Source: Candidatus Latescibacterota bacterium (GTDB taxonomy: Bacteria > Latescibacterota > UBA2968 > UBA8231). Taken from it: a stretch of 9,733 nucleotides of DNA. The notes beneath the pieces are model-generated. The model made no database searches. It saw nothing but the letters and a program-made list of their open reading frames with translations, and was not told the DNA's origin. The position numbers and the translations under genes are program-made. The stretch spans positions 1-9,733 of the forward strand of contig JAJDTN010000420.1 of the NCBI GenBank assembly GCA_022827165.1, written 5' to 3'. Each line of letters opens with the position of its first letter. Position 1 is the stretch's first letter. Below, piece by piece: positions 1 through 6,549 of the stretch.

Positions 1-989
1 TCGAGCTCGACGCCGGCGCAGGTCCGCAGCCCGAGCCACAGCCGGTCGCGGCGGCGGAGTTCCTCGTCCGGCGGCTCCTCCCCGGCGCGGGCGCTGCCCC
101 GGGACTCCATCCGCCGCAGGTAGTCGTCGAAGTCGGAGGTGTTCCAGAACCGCCGGCCGTCGAGGAAGCTGTGGGCCGACACCCCCACGCCGAGGTAGTC
201 GCCTCCGGTCCAGCCGTCCCAGTTGTGGGCGCAGCGGTGCCCGGGACGCGCGAAGTTGGAGATCTCGTAGTGCTCGTAGCCGGCGGCGGTGAAGCTCTCC
301 ACGGCGTGGAGCCAGGCCTCCTCGTCCTCGGCCTCGCCGACTTCCGGCAGGTCCCCGGCGGCCCGGCGCCGGGCGAAGGCCGTGCCCTCCTCCACGGTCA
401 GGGCGTAGGCGGAGAGGTGGTCCGGGGCCAGGGCGATGGCCCGCCTGACGGTATGCTCCCAGTCGGCGGCAGCGGCCCCGGGGATGCTGAAGATGAGGTC
501 CAGGCTGACGCTGTCGAAGCCGGCGCCGCGGGCGATGCCGCAGGCGCGCTCGGCCTCGGAGGCGTCGTGGGCGCGGCCCAGCCGGCGCAGGCTGCTGTCG
601 CGCAGGGACTGCACGCCGAGGCTCAGCCGGGTGACCCCCGCGCTCCGGAGGTCGCGGAAGCGGCCGGCCTCCGCCGTGGAGGGGTTGGCCTCGCAGGTCA
701 CCTCGGCGCCGCGGCGCAGGCCCAGGAAGCGGTCGGCGGTCTCGAGGATCCCACCCAGGAGACGCGGGTCCAGGCGGCTGGGGGTGCCGCCCCCGAAGAA
801 CACGGTATCGAGCCCTCCGCGGTCCCCCAGGCGGGCCCAGGTCTCGATCTCGCCGCACAGGCGCTCGACGTAGAGGCCCTCCTCGGCCCGCCGCCCGGTG
901 ACCACCGAGAAGGCGCAGTACGGGCACCGCTGCGGGCAGAAGGGGACGTGGACGTAGAGGCCGAAGGGCCGCCGGGGGGATGCCGTCAT
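1..989 (-). CDS. hemW: HemW-like radical SAM heme chaperone (3' end cut by window edge)
   Basis: Reading leftwards from ATG at 989, 329 residues are visible without a stop before the window ends, so the C-terminus is missing (family members are usually about 370-400 residues). HemW binds heme and a [4Fe-4S] cluster and is thought to insert heme into respiratory proteins; it was long annotated as oxygen-independent coproporphyrinogen oxidase. Visible features are the N-terminal strand LYVHVPFC, the radical SAM cysteines C18-x3-C22-x2-C25 (CPQRCPYC), FFGGGTPS near residue 64, and GVQSL near 125. There is no fourth cysteine two residues after C25, which favours HemW over the true oxidase HemN (CX3CX2CXC). 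The family motif HNxxYW reads HNWDGW at 255-260, so Tyr is replaced by Gly. The ATG overlaps the TGA of the upstream signal peptidase homologue (ATGA, 986-989), implying translational coupling. I see no Shine-Dalgarno sequence of its own. Identification as HemW-family is secure; its exact activity is inferred. Confidence 0.93.
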   Translation of the reverse strand, partial: MTASPRRPFGLYVHVPFCPQRCPYCAFSVVTGRRAEEGLYVERLCGEIETWARLGDRGGLDTVFFGGGTPSRLDPRLLGGILETADRFLGLRRGAEVTCEANPSTAEAGRFRDLRSAGVTRLSLGVQSLRDSSLRRLGRAHDASEAERACGIARGAGFDSVSLDLIFSIPGAAAADWEHTVRRAIALAPDHLSAYALTVEEGTAFARRRAAGDLPEVGEAEDEEAWLHAVESFTAAGYEHYEISNFARPGHRCAHNWDGWTGGDYLGVGVSAHSFLDGRRFWNTSDFDDYLRRMESRGSARAGEEPPDEELRRRDRLWLGLRTCAGVEL

Positions 990-1675
990 CGCGCCGCCGC
1001 CCCGAGCCGGCCCCAGCGCAGGCGGCCGGGCAGGCTCGCCAGGCCGGCCAGCAGGCGCCCCCCCTCGGCGGCGGGCTCGGCCGAGAACCAGACGGCCAGG
1101 GGCCGGCCGATGACGTCGGCCACCGGCAGGAACCCCCACTGCCGGCTGTCGCGGCTGTGATCGCGGTTGTCGCCCATGACGAAGAGGTGGCCCGGCGGCA
1201 CCCGCTCCGGGCCCAGGTTGTCCCGGCGGCTGCCGCGGCCGGACAGGATGCGGGGGTCGAGGTGCTTGGACCGGGGCGGGTCGGGGAACCGCTCGCCGTC
1301 GACGAAGACCGCCTTGTCCCTGATCTCGACGCTCTGGCCGGCCACGGCGACACAACGCTGCAGGTAGGTCCGGTACGGCTCCCCCGGGACGCGGAAGAGG
1401 ACGAGATCGCCGGGCGACGGCTCGCCGAGGGCGGGCAGGGCGCCGACGACGGGGACGGGTATGCCGTAGGTCACCCTCTCGAAGAGCAGGCGGTCCCCGG
1501 GCAGCAGGGTGTCCTCCATGCCCCCGGTCCGCACCGCATGCCCTCCCAGGAAGAGGGTGTTCACCACCACCAGGCCGAGGCCGGCCAGGACCAGGGTCCG
1601 GAGGAGGGAACGCCGGCGGGAACGGGACCCGGTCGATCTCCGGCGCCGGGTACGCGAGGACTTCCTCTTCGCCAT
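986..1675 (-). CDS. lepB: Signal peptidase I homologue lacking the catalytic Ser and Lys (probable pseudoenzyme)
   Basis: This 229-residue protein has the S26 signal peptidase I layout. A very basic cytoplasmic tail (13 Lys/Arg in the first 26 residues) is followed by one membrane segment at about 27-43, then a periplasmic domain. The active-site box is recognisable as TGGMEDTLLPGD (50-61), but the nucleophilic serine of the usual TGSM is Gly52 (GGC, 1520-1522). The second box reads YLQRCVAVAG (104-113), where the usual general-base lysine (as in IKRCV) is Gln106 (CAG, 1358-1360). The third box GDNRDHSRDSRQWG (168-181) is intact. Active enzymes of this family need the Ser/Lys dyad, so cleavage of preproteins is not expected; fold and peptide binding may survive. 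Staphylococcus SpsA is a known inactive relative. The reading frame is uninterrupted, so this is not an obvious decaying gene. It begins 16 bases after lepA, without a clear Shine-Dalgarno, and its stop overlaps the hemW start. Each change is one base from the canonical codon, so the raw reads deserve checking. Confidence 0.93.
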   Translation of the reverse strand: MAKRKSSRTRRRRSTGSRSRRRSLLRTLVLAGLGLVVVNTLFLGGHAVRTGGMEDTLLPGDRLLFERVTYGIPVPVVGALPALGEPSPGDLVLFRVPGEPYRTYLQRCVAVAGQSVEIRDKAVFVDGERFPDPPRSKHLDPRILSGRGSRRDNLGPERVPPGHLFVMGDNRDHSRDSRQWGFLPVADVIGRPLAVWFSAEPAAEGGRLLAGLASLPGRLRWGRLGAAAR

Positions 1676-1691
1676 GGCCGTGCCCGGCCGT

Positions 1692-3494
1692 CTATTCCTC
1701 GATCTGCAGGGCCGCCAGGAAGGCTTCCTGGGGGATCTCCACGCTGCCCACCTGCTTCATCCGCTTCTTGCCCTCCTTCTGCCGTTCAAGGAGCTTGCGC
1801 TTGCGCGTCACGTCGCCTCCGTAGCACTTGGCGATCACGTTCTTGCGGAACGGTTTCACGCTCTCCCGGGAGATGATCTTGTTGCCGATGGCCGCCTGGA
1901 TGGCCACCTCGAACATCTGCCGGGGGATCAGCTCCTTGAGCTTGGAGCACAGGCGCCGGCCCCACTCGTAGGCCTTGTCGCGGTGGATGATCACCGCCAG
2001 GGCGTCGAGGAGGTCGCCGTTGATCAGGATGTCGAGGCGCACCAGCGGGCCGGCGCGCATCTCCTTGTGCTCGTAGTCGAAGGAGGCGTATCCCCGGGAC
2101 ACGGACTTGAGGCGGTCGTAGAAGTCGACGACGACCTCGGCCAGGGGCAGGTCGTAGTGGAGGATGGCGCGGCTGGCGTCGAGGTACTCGGTGTTCCGGT
2201 AGGAACCCCGGCGCTCGTTGCAGACCTGCATCACCGGGCCGATGTACTCGGCGGGCACCAGCATCTGCGCCTCGAGGATCGGCTCGCGGATCTCGTCGAT
2301 CTCTCCGGGAGGCGGCAGGTGGGCGGGGTTCTCCACCTCCAGCATGGTGGCGTCCGTGCGCAGGACCTCGTAGCGCACGTTGGGCAGGGTCGTGATCAGG
2401 TCGATCCGGTACTCCCGGTCGATGCGCTCCTGCACGATCTCCATGTGCAGGAGGCCGAGGAACCCGCAGCGGAAGCCGAAGCCCAGGGCCGGGGAGTTCT
2501 CGGGCTCGAAGGTGAAGGCCGCGTCGTTGAGCCGCAGCCGCTCGAGTGCTCCCCGCAGGTCCGCGTGGGCGTCGGCGTCGACCGGGAAGAGGCCCGAGAA
2601 CACCATCGGCTTGAGGGGCTGGTACCCCGGCAGGGGCTCGATCTCGCCGCAACCCCCGGCCGCCATCACCGTATCGCCGACACGGGCCTCGCCGAGATCG
2701 CGCACCCCGGCGATGAGATAGCCGACCTCGCCCGTCCCCATCTCTTCGGCGGCGAACCGTCCCAGGCGCAGGAGGCCGATCTCCTCCACCTCGTACTCGC
2801 GCCCCGTGGAGTGGAAGCGCACGCGCTGGCCCCTCCGGAGCGAGCCGTCGACGATGCGGATGAAACAGATCACGCCGCGGAAGTTGTCGTAGAGGGAATC
2901 GAAGACCAGCGCCCGGAGCGGGGCCTCCGCCGAGCCCGCCGCCGCCGGGACGCGCTCCACCACCGCCGCCAGCACCTCGGCGACGCCGGTGCCCTCCTTG
3001 GCGCTGATCGGCAGGATCTCGCCGCGGTCGCCGCCGATGAGATCGAGGATCTGCTGCTCCACGGCGGCCACGTCCGCCCCCGCCACGTCGATCTTGTTGA
3101 CGCAGGGGATGATCGCCAGGTCGTGGTCCATGGCCAGCAGCAGATTGCTCACCGTCTGCGCCTCGACGCCCTGGGTGGCGTCGACGACGAGGATGGCGCC
3201 CTCGCAGGCGGCCAGACTGCGGGAGACCTCGTAGGTGAAATCGACGTGCCCCGGCGTGTCGATGAGGTTCAGTTGGTAGTCCTCGCCGTCGGCGGCCCGG
3301 TACTGCATGCGCACGGCGTGGGCCTTGATCGTGATCCCCCGTTCGCGCTCGAGGTCCATGCTGTCCAGAACCTGGGCCTGCATCTGTTCGGCGCCCAGAG
3401 TCTCCGTCCTCTCCAGGAGGCGGTCGGCGAGGGTGGACTTGCCGTGGTCGATGTGGGCGATGATGCAGAAGTTGCGGATGCGAGAGCGATCCAT
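1692..3494 (-). CDS. lepA: Elongation factor 4 (LepA), ribosomal back-translocase GTPase
   Basis: This is a 600-residue translational GTPase of normal family length. It acts on the ribosome, where LepA/EF4 is reported to remobilise stalled or mistranslocated complexes and to influence initiation and 30S assembly. Visible G motifs are AHIDHGKST (13-21, P loop), RGITIKA (52-58, switch I), DTPGH (79-83) and NKID (133-136). The LepA-specific C-terminal region is complete, with the conserved stretch CYGGDVTRKRKLLERQKEGK followed by RMKQVGSVEIPQEAF close to the C-terminus. I chose ATG at 3494 because it gives the family-typical N-terminus MDRSRIRNFCIIAHIDHGK. An in-frame TTG at 3530 would add 12 residues, but that TTG is the first triplet of a TTGACA promoter box. 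No Shine-Dalgarno precedes ATG 3494, which fits a leaderless mRNA. It is the first gene of the lepA-lepB-hemW unit; lepA is often next to lepB in proteobacteria and next to hemW in Firmicutes. Confidence 0.97.
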   Translation of the reverse strand: MDRSRIRNFCIIAHIDHGKSTLADRLLERTETLGAEQMQAQVLDSMDLERERGITIKAHAVRMQYRAADGEDYQLNLIDTPGHVDFTYEVSRSLAACEGAILVVDATQGVEAQTVSNLLLAMDHDLAIIPCVNKIDVAGADVAAVEQQILDLIGGDRGEILPISAKEGTGVAEVLAAVVERVPAAAGSAEAPLRALVFDSLYDNFRGVICFIRIVDGSLRRGQRVRFHSTGREYEVEEIGLLRLGRFAAEEMGTGEVGYLIAGVRDLGEARVGDTVMAAGGCGEIEPLPGYQPLKPMVFSGLFPVDADAHADLRGALERLRLNDAAFTFEPENSPALGFGFRCGFLGLLHMEIVQERIDREYRIDLITTLPNVRYEVLRTDATMLEVENPAHLPPPGEIDEIREPILEAQMLVPAEYIGPVMQVCNERRGSYRNTEYLDASRAILHYDLPLAEVVVDFYDRLKSVSRGYASFDYEHKEMRAGPLVRLDILINGDLLDALAVIIHRDKAYEWGRRLCSKLKELIPRQMFEVAIQAAIGNKIISRESVKPFRKNVIAKCYGGDVTRKRKLLERQKEGKKRMKQVGSVEIPQEAFLAALQIEE

Positions 3495-3530
3495 GACAGC
3501 GAGTCTATGGGTGTCCCCCGCTTCTGTCAA
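3495..3530 (-). promoter_or_regulatory. Sigma-70-type promoter of lepA, probably giving a leaderless mRNA
   Basis: On the minus strand there is a perfect -35 box TTGACA (3530-3525), a 17-base spacer, and TAGACT (3507-3502; four of six matches to TATAAT). Only seven bases separate the -10 box from the lepA ATG at 3494. Transcription would therefore start at, or within a base of, the A of the start codon. An AT-rich patch lies just upstream (about 3543-3562) and could act as an UP element. The spacing and -35 match are directly visible; function is inferred. Confidence 0.65.
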
Positions 3531-3620
3531 ACGAGTGGGTCCATTCGTTCAATTCATTCTTCCGCAATCGATTAGACCTCTTCATGTCAACCTTGTCGAC
3601 AAATGGAGGGGACCCCGGGG

Positions 3621-3667
3621 CGAGGCTCCTCGGGGCCGGATCTGCTTGACACCCGGAGGAGATCCTC
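3621..3667. repeat. Pair of GAGG/CCTC palindromes, possible operator
   Basis: CGAGG-CT-CCTCG spans 3621-3632, and GAGGA-GA-TCCTC spans 3656-3667. Their centres are 35 bases apart; one lies just upstream of the -35 box and one between the -35 and -10 boxes. Both have GAGG and CCTC arms, but the gap between those arms is two bases in the first and four in the second, so they may not bind the same protein. GC-rich DNA forms short palindromes easily, so the operator reading is tentative. Confidence 0.3.
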
Positions 3668-3673
3668 TAGCTT
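3646..3673 (+). promoter_or_regulatory. Probable sigma-70-type promoter for the hydrolase-like gene and hemE
   Basis: TTGACA at 3646-3651 is followed after 16 bases by TAGCTT at 3668-3673. The -35 is perfect; the -10 is weak (three of six) but resembles the TAGACT of the lepA promoter in this window. Transcription would begin near 3680, leaving a leader of about 60 bases before the ATG at 3741. The spacer contains the palindrome GAGGA-GA-TCCTC (3656-3667), a position where a bound repressor would block polymerase. Confidence 0.5.
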
Positions 3674-3740
3674 CCTCTGTTTCCGTTCGGACCCGAATTG
3701 CACCTGCCGCCCGGCAGACCCCGAAAATCAGAAGGATGTC

Positions 3741-6533
3741 ATGACGCTTTCTCACCTCGGCGAGGAGATCGAGACTGCCAGGCGTCCCGGTCCCACCGAG
3801 GCGGGACCGCAGCCGGAACCCGGCCTTACCCCGGTGGAGGATGCCGGCTCCTGGGAGGTCGACTTCCGGGAAGGGCTGTCGGGCGAGGCCTCGCCCGAGG
3901 TTGGGACCGGCCTTCTCATCTCCTGCACCGGCGCCGGCGAAGCCGTCGTCAGCGCCCCGCACCCACTCCCCGTTCCCGCCGGTACCGCCGCCCTCCGGCT
4001 GTGGATCGAGGCCCCCGGCCCCGGCGACGCCCAGGCGCCCGAGCTCTTCGTCCTCCTGAGCGGAGGCCAGGAGCGCTCGATGGGCCGGCTCGACTTCGCC
4101 GGCCGTCATCTGCTGCGCCGCACCCTGCCCTCCGGGACGAGCATCGCCGGGCTGGTGATCCGCGGCCTCTTTCACCGCGAGACCGCCGACATCACCCTCT
4201 CGGGGCTCGCCTTCGAGGCGGAGGAGACCCAGCCTCTCCCGCCCGCGGCCCCGAGGGAGCCCGCGTCGATGCGGCCCTCCACCTCCGAGGAGGTGACGAA
4301 CTCCATCCAGAAGGACGGCATCTCCTTCGTCTTCGAGGCGCGTTCCCTGTCGGCGGTGGTGCGCTACGTGTACACCCCGATCGAGGGGAACCTCTCCGAC
4401 TTCGAGGTGGAGATCAACAACGGCGACGCCATCAAGCTGGCCGAGGACGGCGGCATCACCGTCTCCATGGAAGGGCGGGAGTGGAGCCCCGAGGACGAGC
4501 AGATCGAACGCCACTTCGTCAGTTGCGAGCGGGTGGGCGACGCCGTCGAGGCGCGGTGGCAGTTTCGCCGGGGTAGCGAGCTGGCCGACTTTCTCTACCG
4601 GGTCCGCATCCAGGGCAAGTCCCTCGTCGTCGAGCTCGAAGGCGGCGGCGGCAGGGCCTCCGGCGTCGAGCTCGGATACGTGGTGGGAGCGATCCATCCG
4701 CGCCTGATCCAGGTCCCCTATCTCAATCTCGGAGACCGGCAGCCCAACGTGCTGTGCACCTCCGGGGTCTTCGTCAGCAGCTGTCTCGACTTGTGCCGGT
4801 CCCGGGCCTCCTCCCTGTACGCGGCCCCCGCCGAGGCCGACCAGCTCATGCACCTGAATGGCGGCTGCCGGTACCTGCCCGCCTCCGATGGCCGCCGGGC
4901 CGCCCTGCAGGAGTGCTGGATCCTCACGGTGTCGCGCCGGTTCGAGGAGGTTCTGCCCTCCCGGCCCGCGGTGGACGAGGCCGAGGGGCCGGCGCCGCTC
5001 TCCAAACGGTCGATCTGGTGCCAGCTGCCGGAGATGGAAGCGGGCGAGGAGGCCTACATCGAGGCCTACGAGCGCCTGCGCATGTACCGCCAGGTCGGCC
5101 TGCGCGACCTGCTGGTGCTGCATCCCGAGTCGACCTGGCACGACGGCCTCGGGGGCCCTGCCATCGACACGGTGGGAGCCGATGCCAAGGGCGGCGACGA
5201 CGCCCTTCTGGAGTACCTCGAGGCGGTCCGCGAGCTCGGCTACGAGTACGCCCTGAACGCCTCCTTCCGGCAGATCTCCCCCCTCGACGAGGCGTGGCCG
5301 GAGGCCCCCGCCGCCCTCGACGAGTCGGGCGACTACACGGTGACCGGCCCGGGGCGCTACCTGCTCAAGCCGGACGCGGCCGCGCCCCTGGCCCCAGGAC
5401 GCGTCGAGCGGCTCGTCAAGCGCTATGGGGCCTCGGCGGTGTACCTCACCGATCACGCCGCCGCGCCGCCCTGGGCCCGTCTCGACCGTGACGTCCGCCT
5501 GGCGGCGCCCGCGAGCTTCCGCCACACCTGGCAGTGCGAGCAGGAGCTTCTCGCCGCCCTCCGCCGGCAGGACGTGCCGGTGGTGGCCGACGGCGGCCAC
5601 CACTGGCTGTACGCCGGCCTGCTCTCGGGCGCGGTGGGGCGTCTCCGGGGCGAGTCCCCGGCGCGGCAGCCGCTCCTCGTCGACTTCGACCTGGGCTGGC
5701 TCCACGACCGCCAGACCGACGCCGGCCTCGGCGCCCCGGAGGAGTACTTCGGCGAGACGATCCCCACCGAGGAGCGCCACGCCCGCAGCGCCTGGTTCGA
5801 CCGCTACCTGGCCGCCGTCGTCGCCTGCGGCCACGCCGGGCTGCTGCCCGACCTGGAGCGCTGGGGCCTGCCCGCCGTGGCCAAGACCTACTACATGCTG
5901 CGCGCTCTCCAGGACCACTACCTGGGGGTGAAGCCCGAATCGATCCACTACCAGCGCGGCGGCAATCTGCTCGAGACCACCGAGGCCCTGGTAGCCGGCG
6001 CCCACGAGCTCAGCCAGATCCGGGTGGTCTACGCCAACGGCCTGCAGGTCCACGTCAACGGCGCCCGCGAGGAGGAGTGGGTCATCGAGGCGGAGGAGGA
6101 GACTTCCTACCGTCTGCCGCCGGCCTCCTTCCTCGCCCGGGGTCCCGGCGGCCTCCTCGTCTATTCGGCCGATGCCGGCTCGGGGCGGATCGACTACGCC
6201 GCCTGTGCCGAGTATCTCTACTGCGACACCCGGGGCCAACGCATGACCATGGGCCCCCTCACCCTCGACGGGGCGGCCGTTCTGACCCACGAGGACTGGG
6301 TGATCGACATCTACCCCCTCGACTGCGACGAGCCCCTCGAGGTCGATCCCACCCTCCTGTGGAAGGACCGCCGCATGCCGCCCCTGCGGGTCCTCGCCTT
6401 TCGCGACGATGCGGAGGAGCCGGAAGTGGTGTCGGCCAACGCCTCGGCCGAGGGCATCCGCCTGGCGCCCCAGGAGGACGTCTGCCGCTACCGCATCACC
6501 CTTCCCGAGTGGATGATCGAGCCGGGGAAGTGA
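3741..6533 (+). CDS. Large cytoplasmic glycoside-hydrolase-like protein, family not assigned
   Basis: The protein has 930 residues with no signal peptide or membrane segment, so it is probably cytoplasmic. It appears to have four parts. Residues about 38-160 look like a beta-sandwich of carbohydrate-binding type. Residues about 190-400 are beta-rich, as in the supersandwich domains of several glycosidases. Residues about 425-730 alternate strands and helices like a TIM barrel, and about 755-930 are beta-rich again. Motifs that stand out are VYLTDHAAAPPW (567-578), VVADGGHHWLYAGL (614-627), LLVDFDLGW (645-653) and VVYANGLQVHVNG (762-774). The acids D571, D617, D648 and D650 at or near predicted strand ends are candidates for catalysis. 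This resembles large uncharacterised TIM-barrel proteins related to retaining glycosidases, but I cannot name a family or substrate. ATG 3741 was chosen because AAGGA (3732-3736) precedes it and the predicted transcript starts at about 3680, downstream of the in-frame ATG at 3603. The hemE gene follows 16 bases after the stop, so the two are probably co-transcribed. Confidence 0.9.
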   Translation: MTLSHLGEEIETARRPGPTEAGPQPEPGLTPVEDAGSWEVDFREGLSGEASPEVGTGLLISCTGAGEAVVSAPHPLPVPAGTAALRLWIEAPGPGDAQAPELFVLLSGGQERSMGRLDFAGRHLLRRTLPSGTSIAGLVIRGLFHRETADITLSGLAFEAEETQPLPPAAPREPASMRPSTSEEVTNSIQKDGISFVFEARSLSAVVRYVYTPIEGNLSDFEVEINNGDAIKLAEDGGITVSMEGREWSPEDEQIERHFVSCERVGDAVEARWQFRRGSELADFLYRVRIQGKSLVVELEGGGGRASGVELGYVVGAIHPRLIQVPYLNLGDRQPNVLCTSGVFVSSCLDLCRSRASSLYAAPAEADQLMHLNGGCRYLPASDGRRAALQECWILTVSRRFEEVLPSRPAVDEAEGPAPLSKRSIWCQLPEMEAGEEAYIEAYERLRMYRQVGLRDLLVLHPESTWHDGLGGPAIDTVGADAKGGDDALLEYLEAVRELGYEYALNASFRQISPLDEAWPEAPAALDESGDYTVTGPGRYLLKPDAAAPLAPGRVERLVKRYGASAVYLTDHAAAPPWARLDRDVRLAAPASFRHTWQCEQELLAALRRQDVPVVADGGHHWLYAGLLSGAVGRLRGESPARQPLLVDFDLGWLHDRQTDAGLGAPEEYFGETIPTEERHARSAWFDRYLAAVVACGHAGLLPDLERWGLPAVAKTYYMLRALQDHYLGVKPESIHYQRGGNLLETTEALVAGAHELSQIRVVYANGLQVHVNGAREEEWVIEAEEETSYRLPPASFLARGPGGLLVYSADAGSGRIDYAACAEYLYCDTRGQRMTMGPLTLDGAAVLTHEDWVIDIYPLDCDEPLEVDPTLLWKDRRMPPLRVLAFRDDAEEPEVVSANASAEGIRLAPQEDVCRYRITLPEWMIEPGK

Positions 6534-6549
6534 TCCTCCGGCCGGCGCG

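Larger units (their letters stand above)
3531..3740. other. Divergent intergenic region between lepA and the hydrolase-like gene
   Basis: The 246 bases between the two divergent start codons (3495-3740) hold the lepA promoter at one end and the plus-strand promoter towards the other. Bases 3541-3602 are clearly richer in A and T than anything else in the window. They include a direct repeat with core ATTCnTTC (3543-3550 and 3552-3559) and the perfect palindrome TTGTCGACAA (3593-3602). Two further palindromes with GAGG/CCTC arms lie at 3621-3632 and 3656-3667. I find no RNA gene or credible small ORF here. Confidence 0.6.

Noticed and set aside
171..1160. A 329-codon plus-strand frame over hemW and the signal peptidase homologue
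   Set aside because: It crosses two well-supported genes on the other strand and is Gly/Ala-rich low-complexity sequence.
3495..3530. TTG at 3530 as the lepA start
   Set aside because: It adds 12 residues absent from the usual LepA N-terminus, and the TTG is part of a -35 box.
1509..3575. A 688-codon plus-strand frame opposite lepA
   Set aside because: lepA on the minus strand has all G motifs and a full-length fold. The opposite frame is biased, His- and Val-rich sequence without motifs.
3586..3591. A second minus-strand TTGACA-like -35 box further upstream of lepA, within the complement of 'tgtcaa'
   Set aside because: No acceptable -10 box is found 16-18 bases away; the position 17 bases on reads TTGCGG.
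3603..3740. ATG at 3603 as the start of the hydrolase-like gene
   Set aside because: It lies upstream of the predicted promoter, encodes an Arg/Ser/Pro-rich stretch with no fold, and has no better ribosome binding site than ATG 3741.
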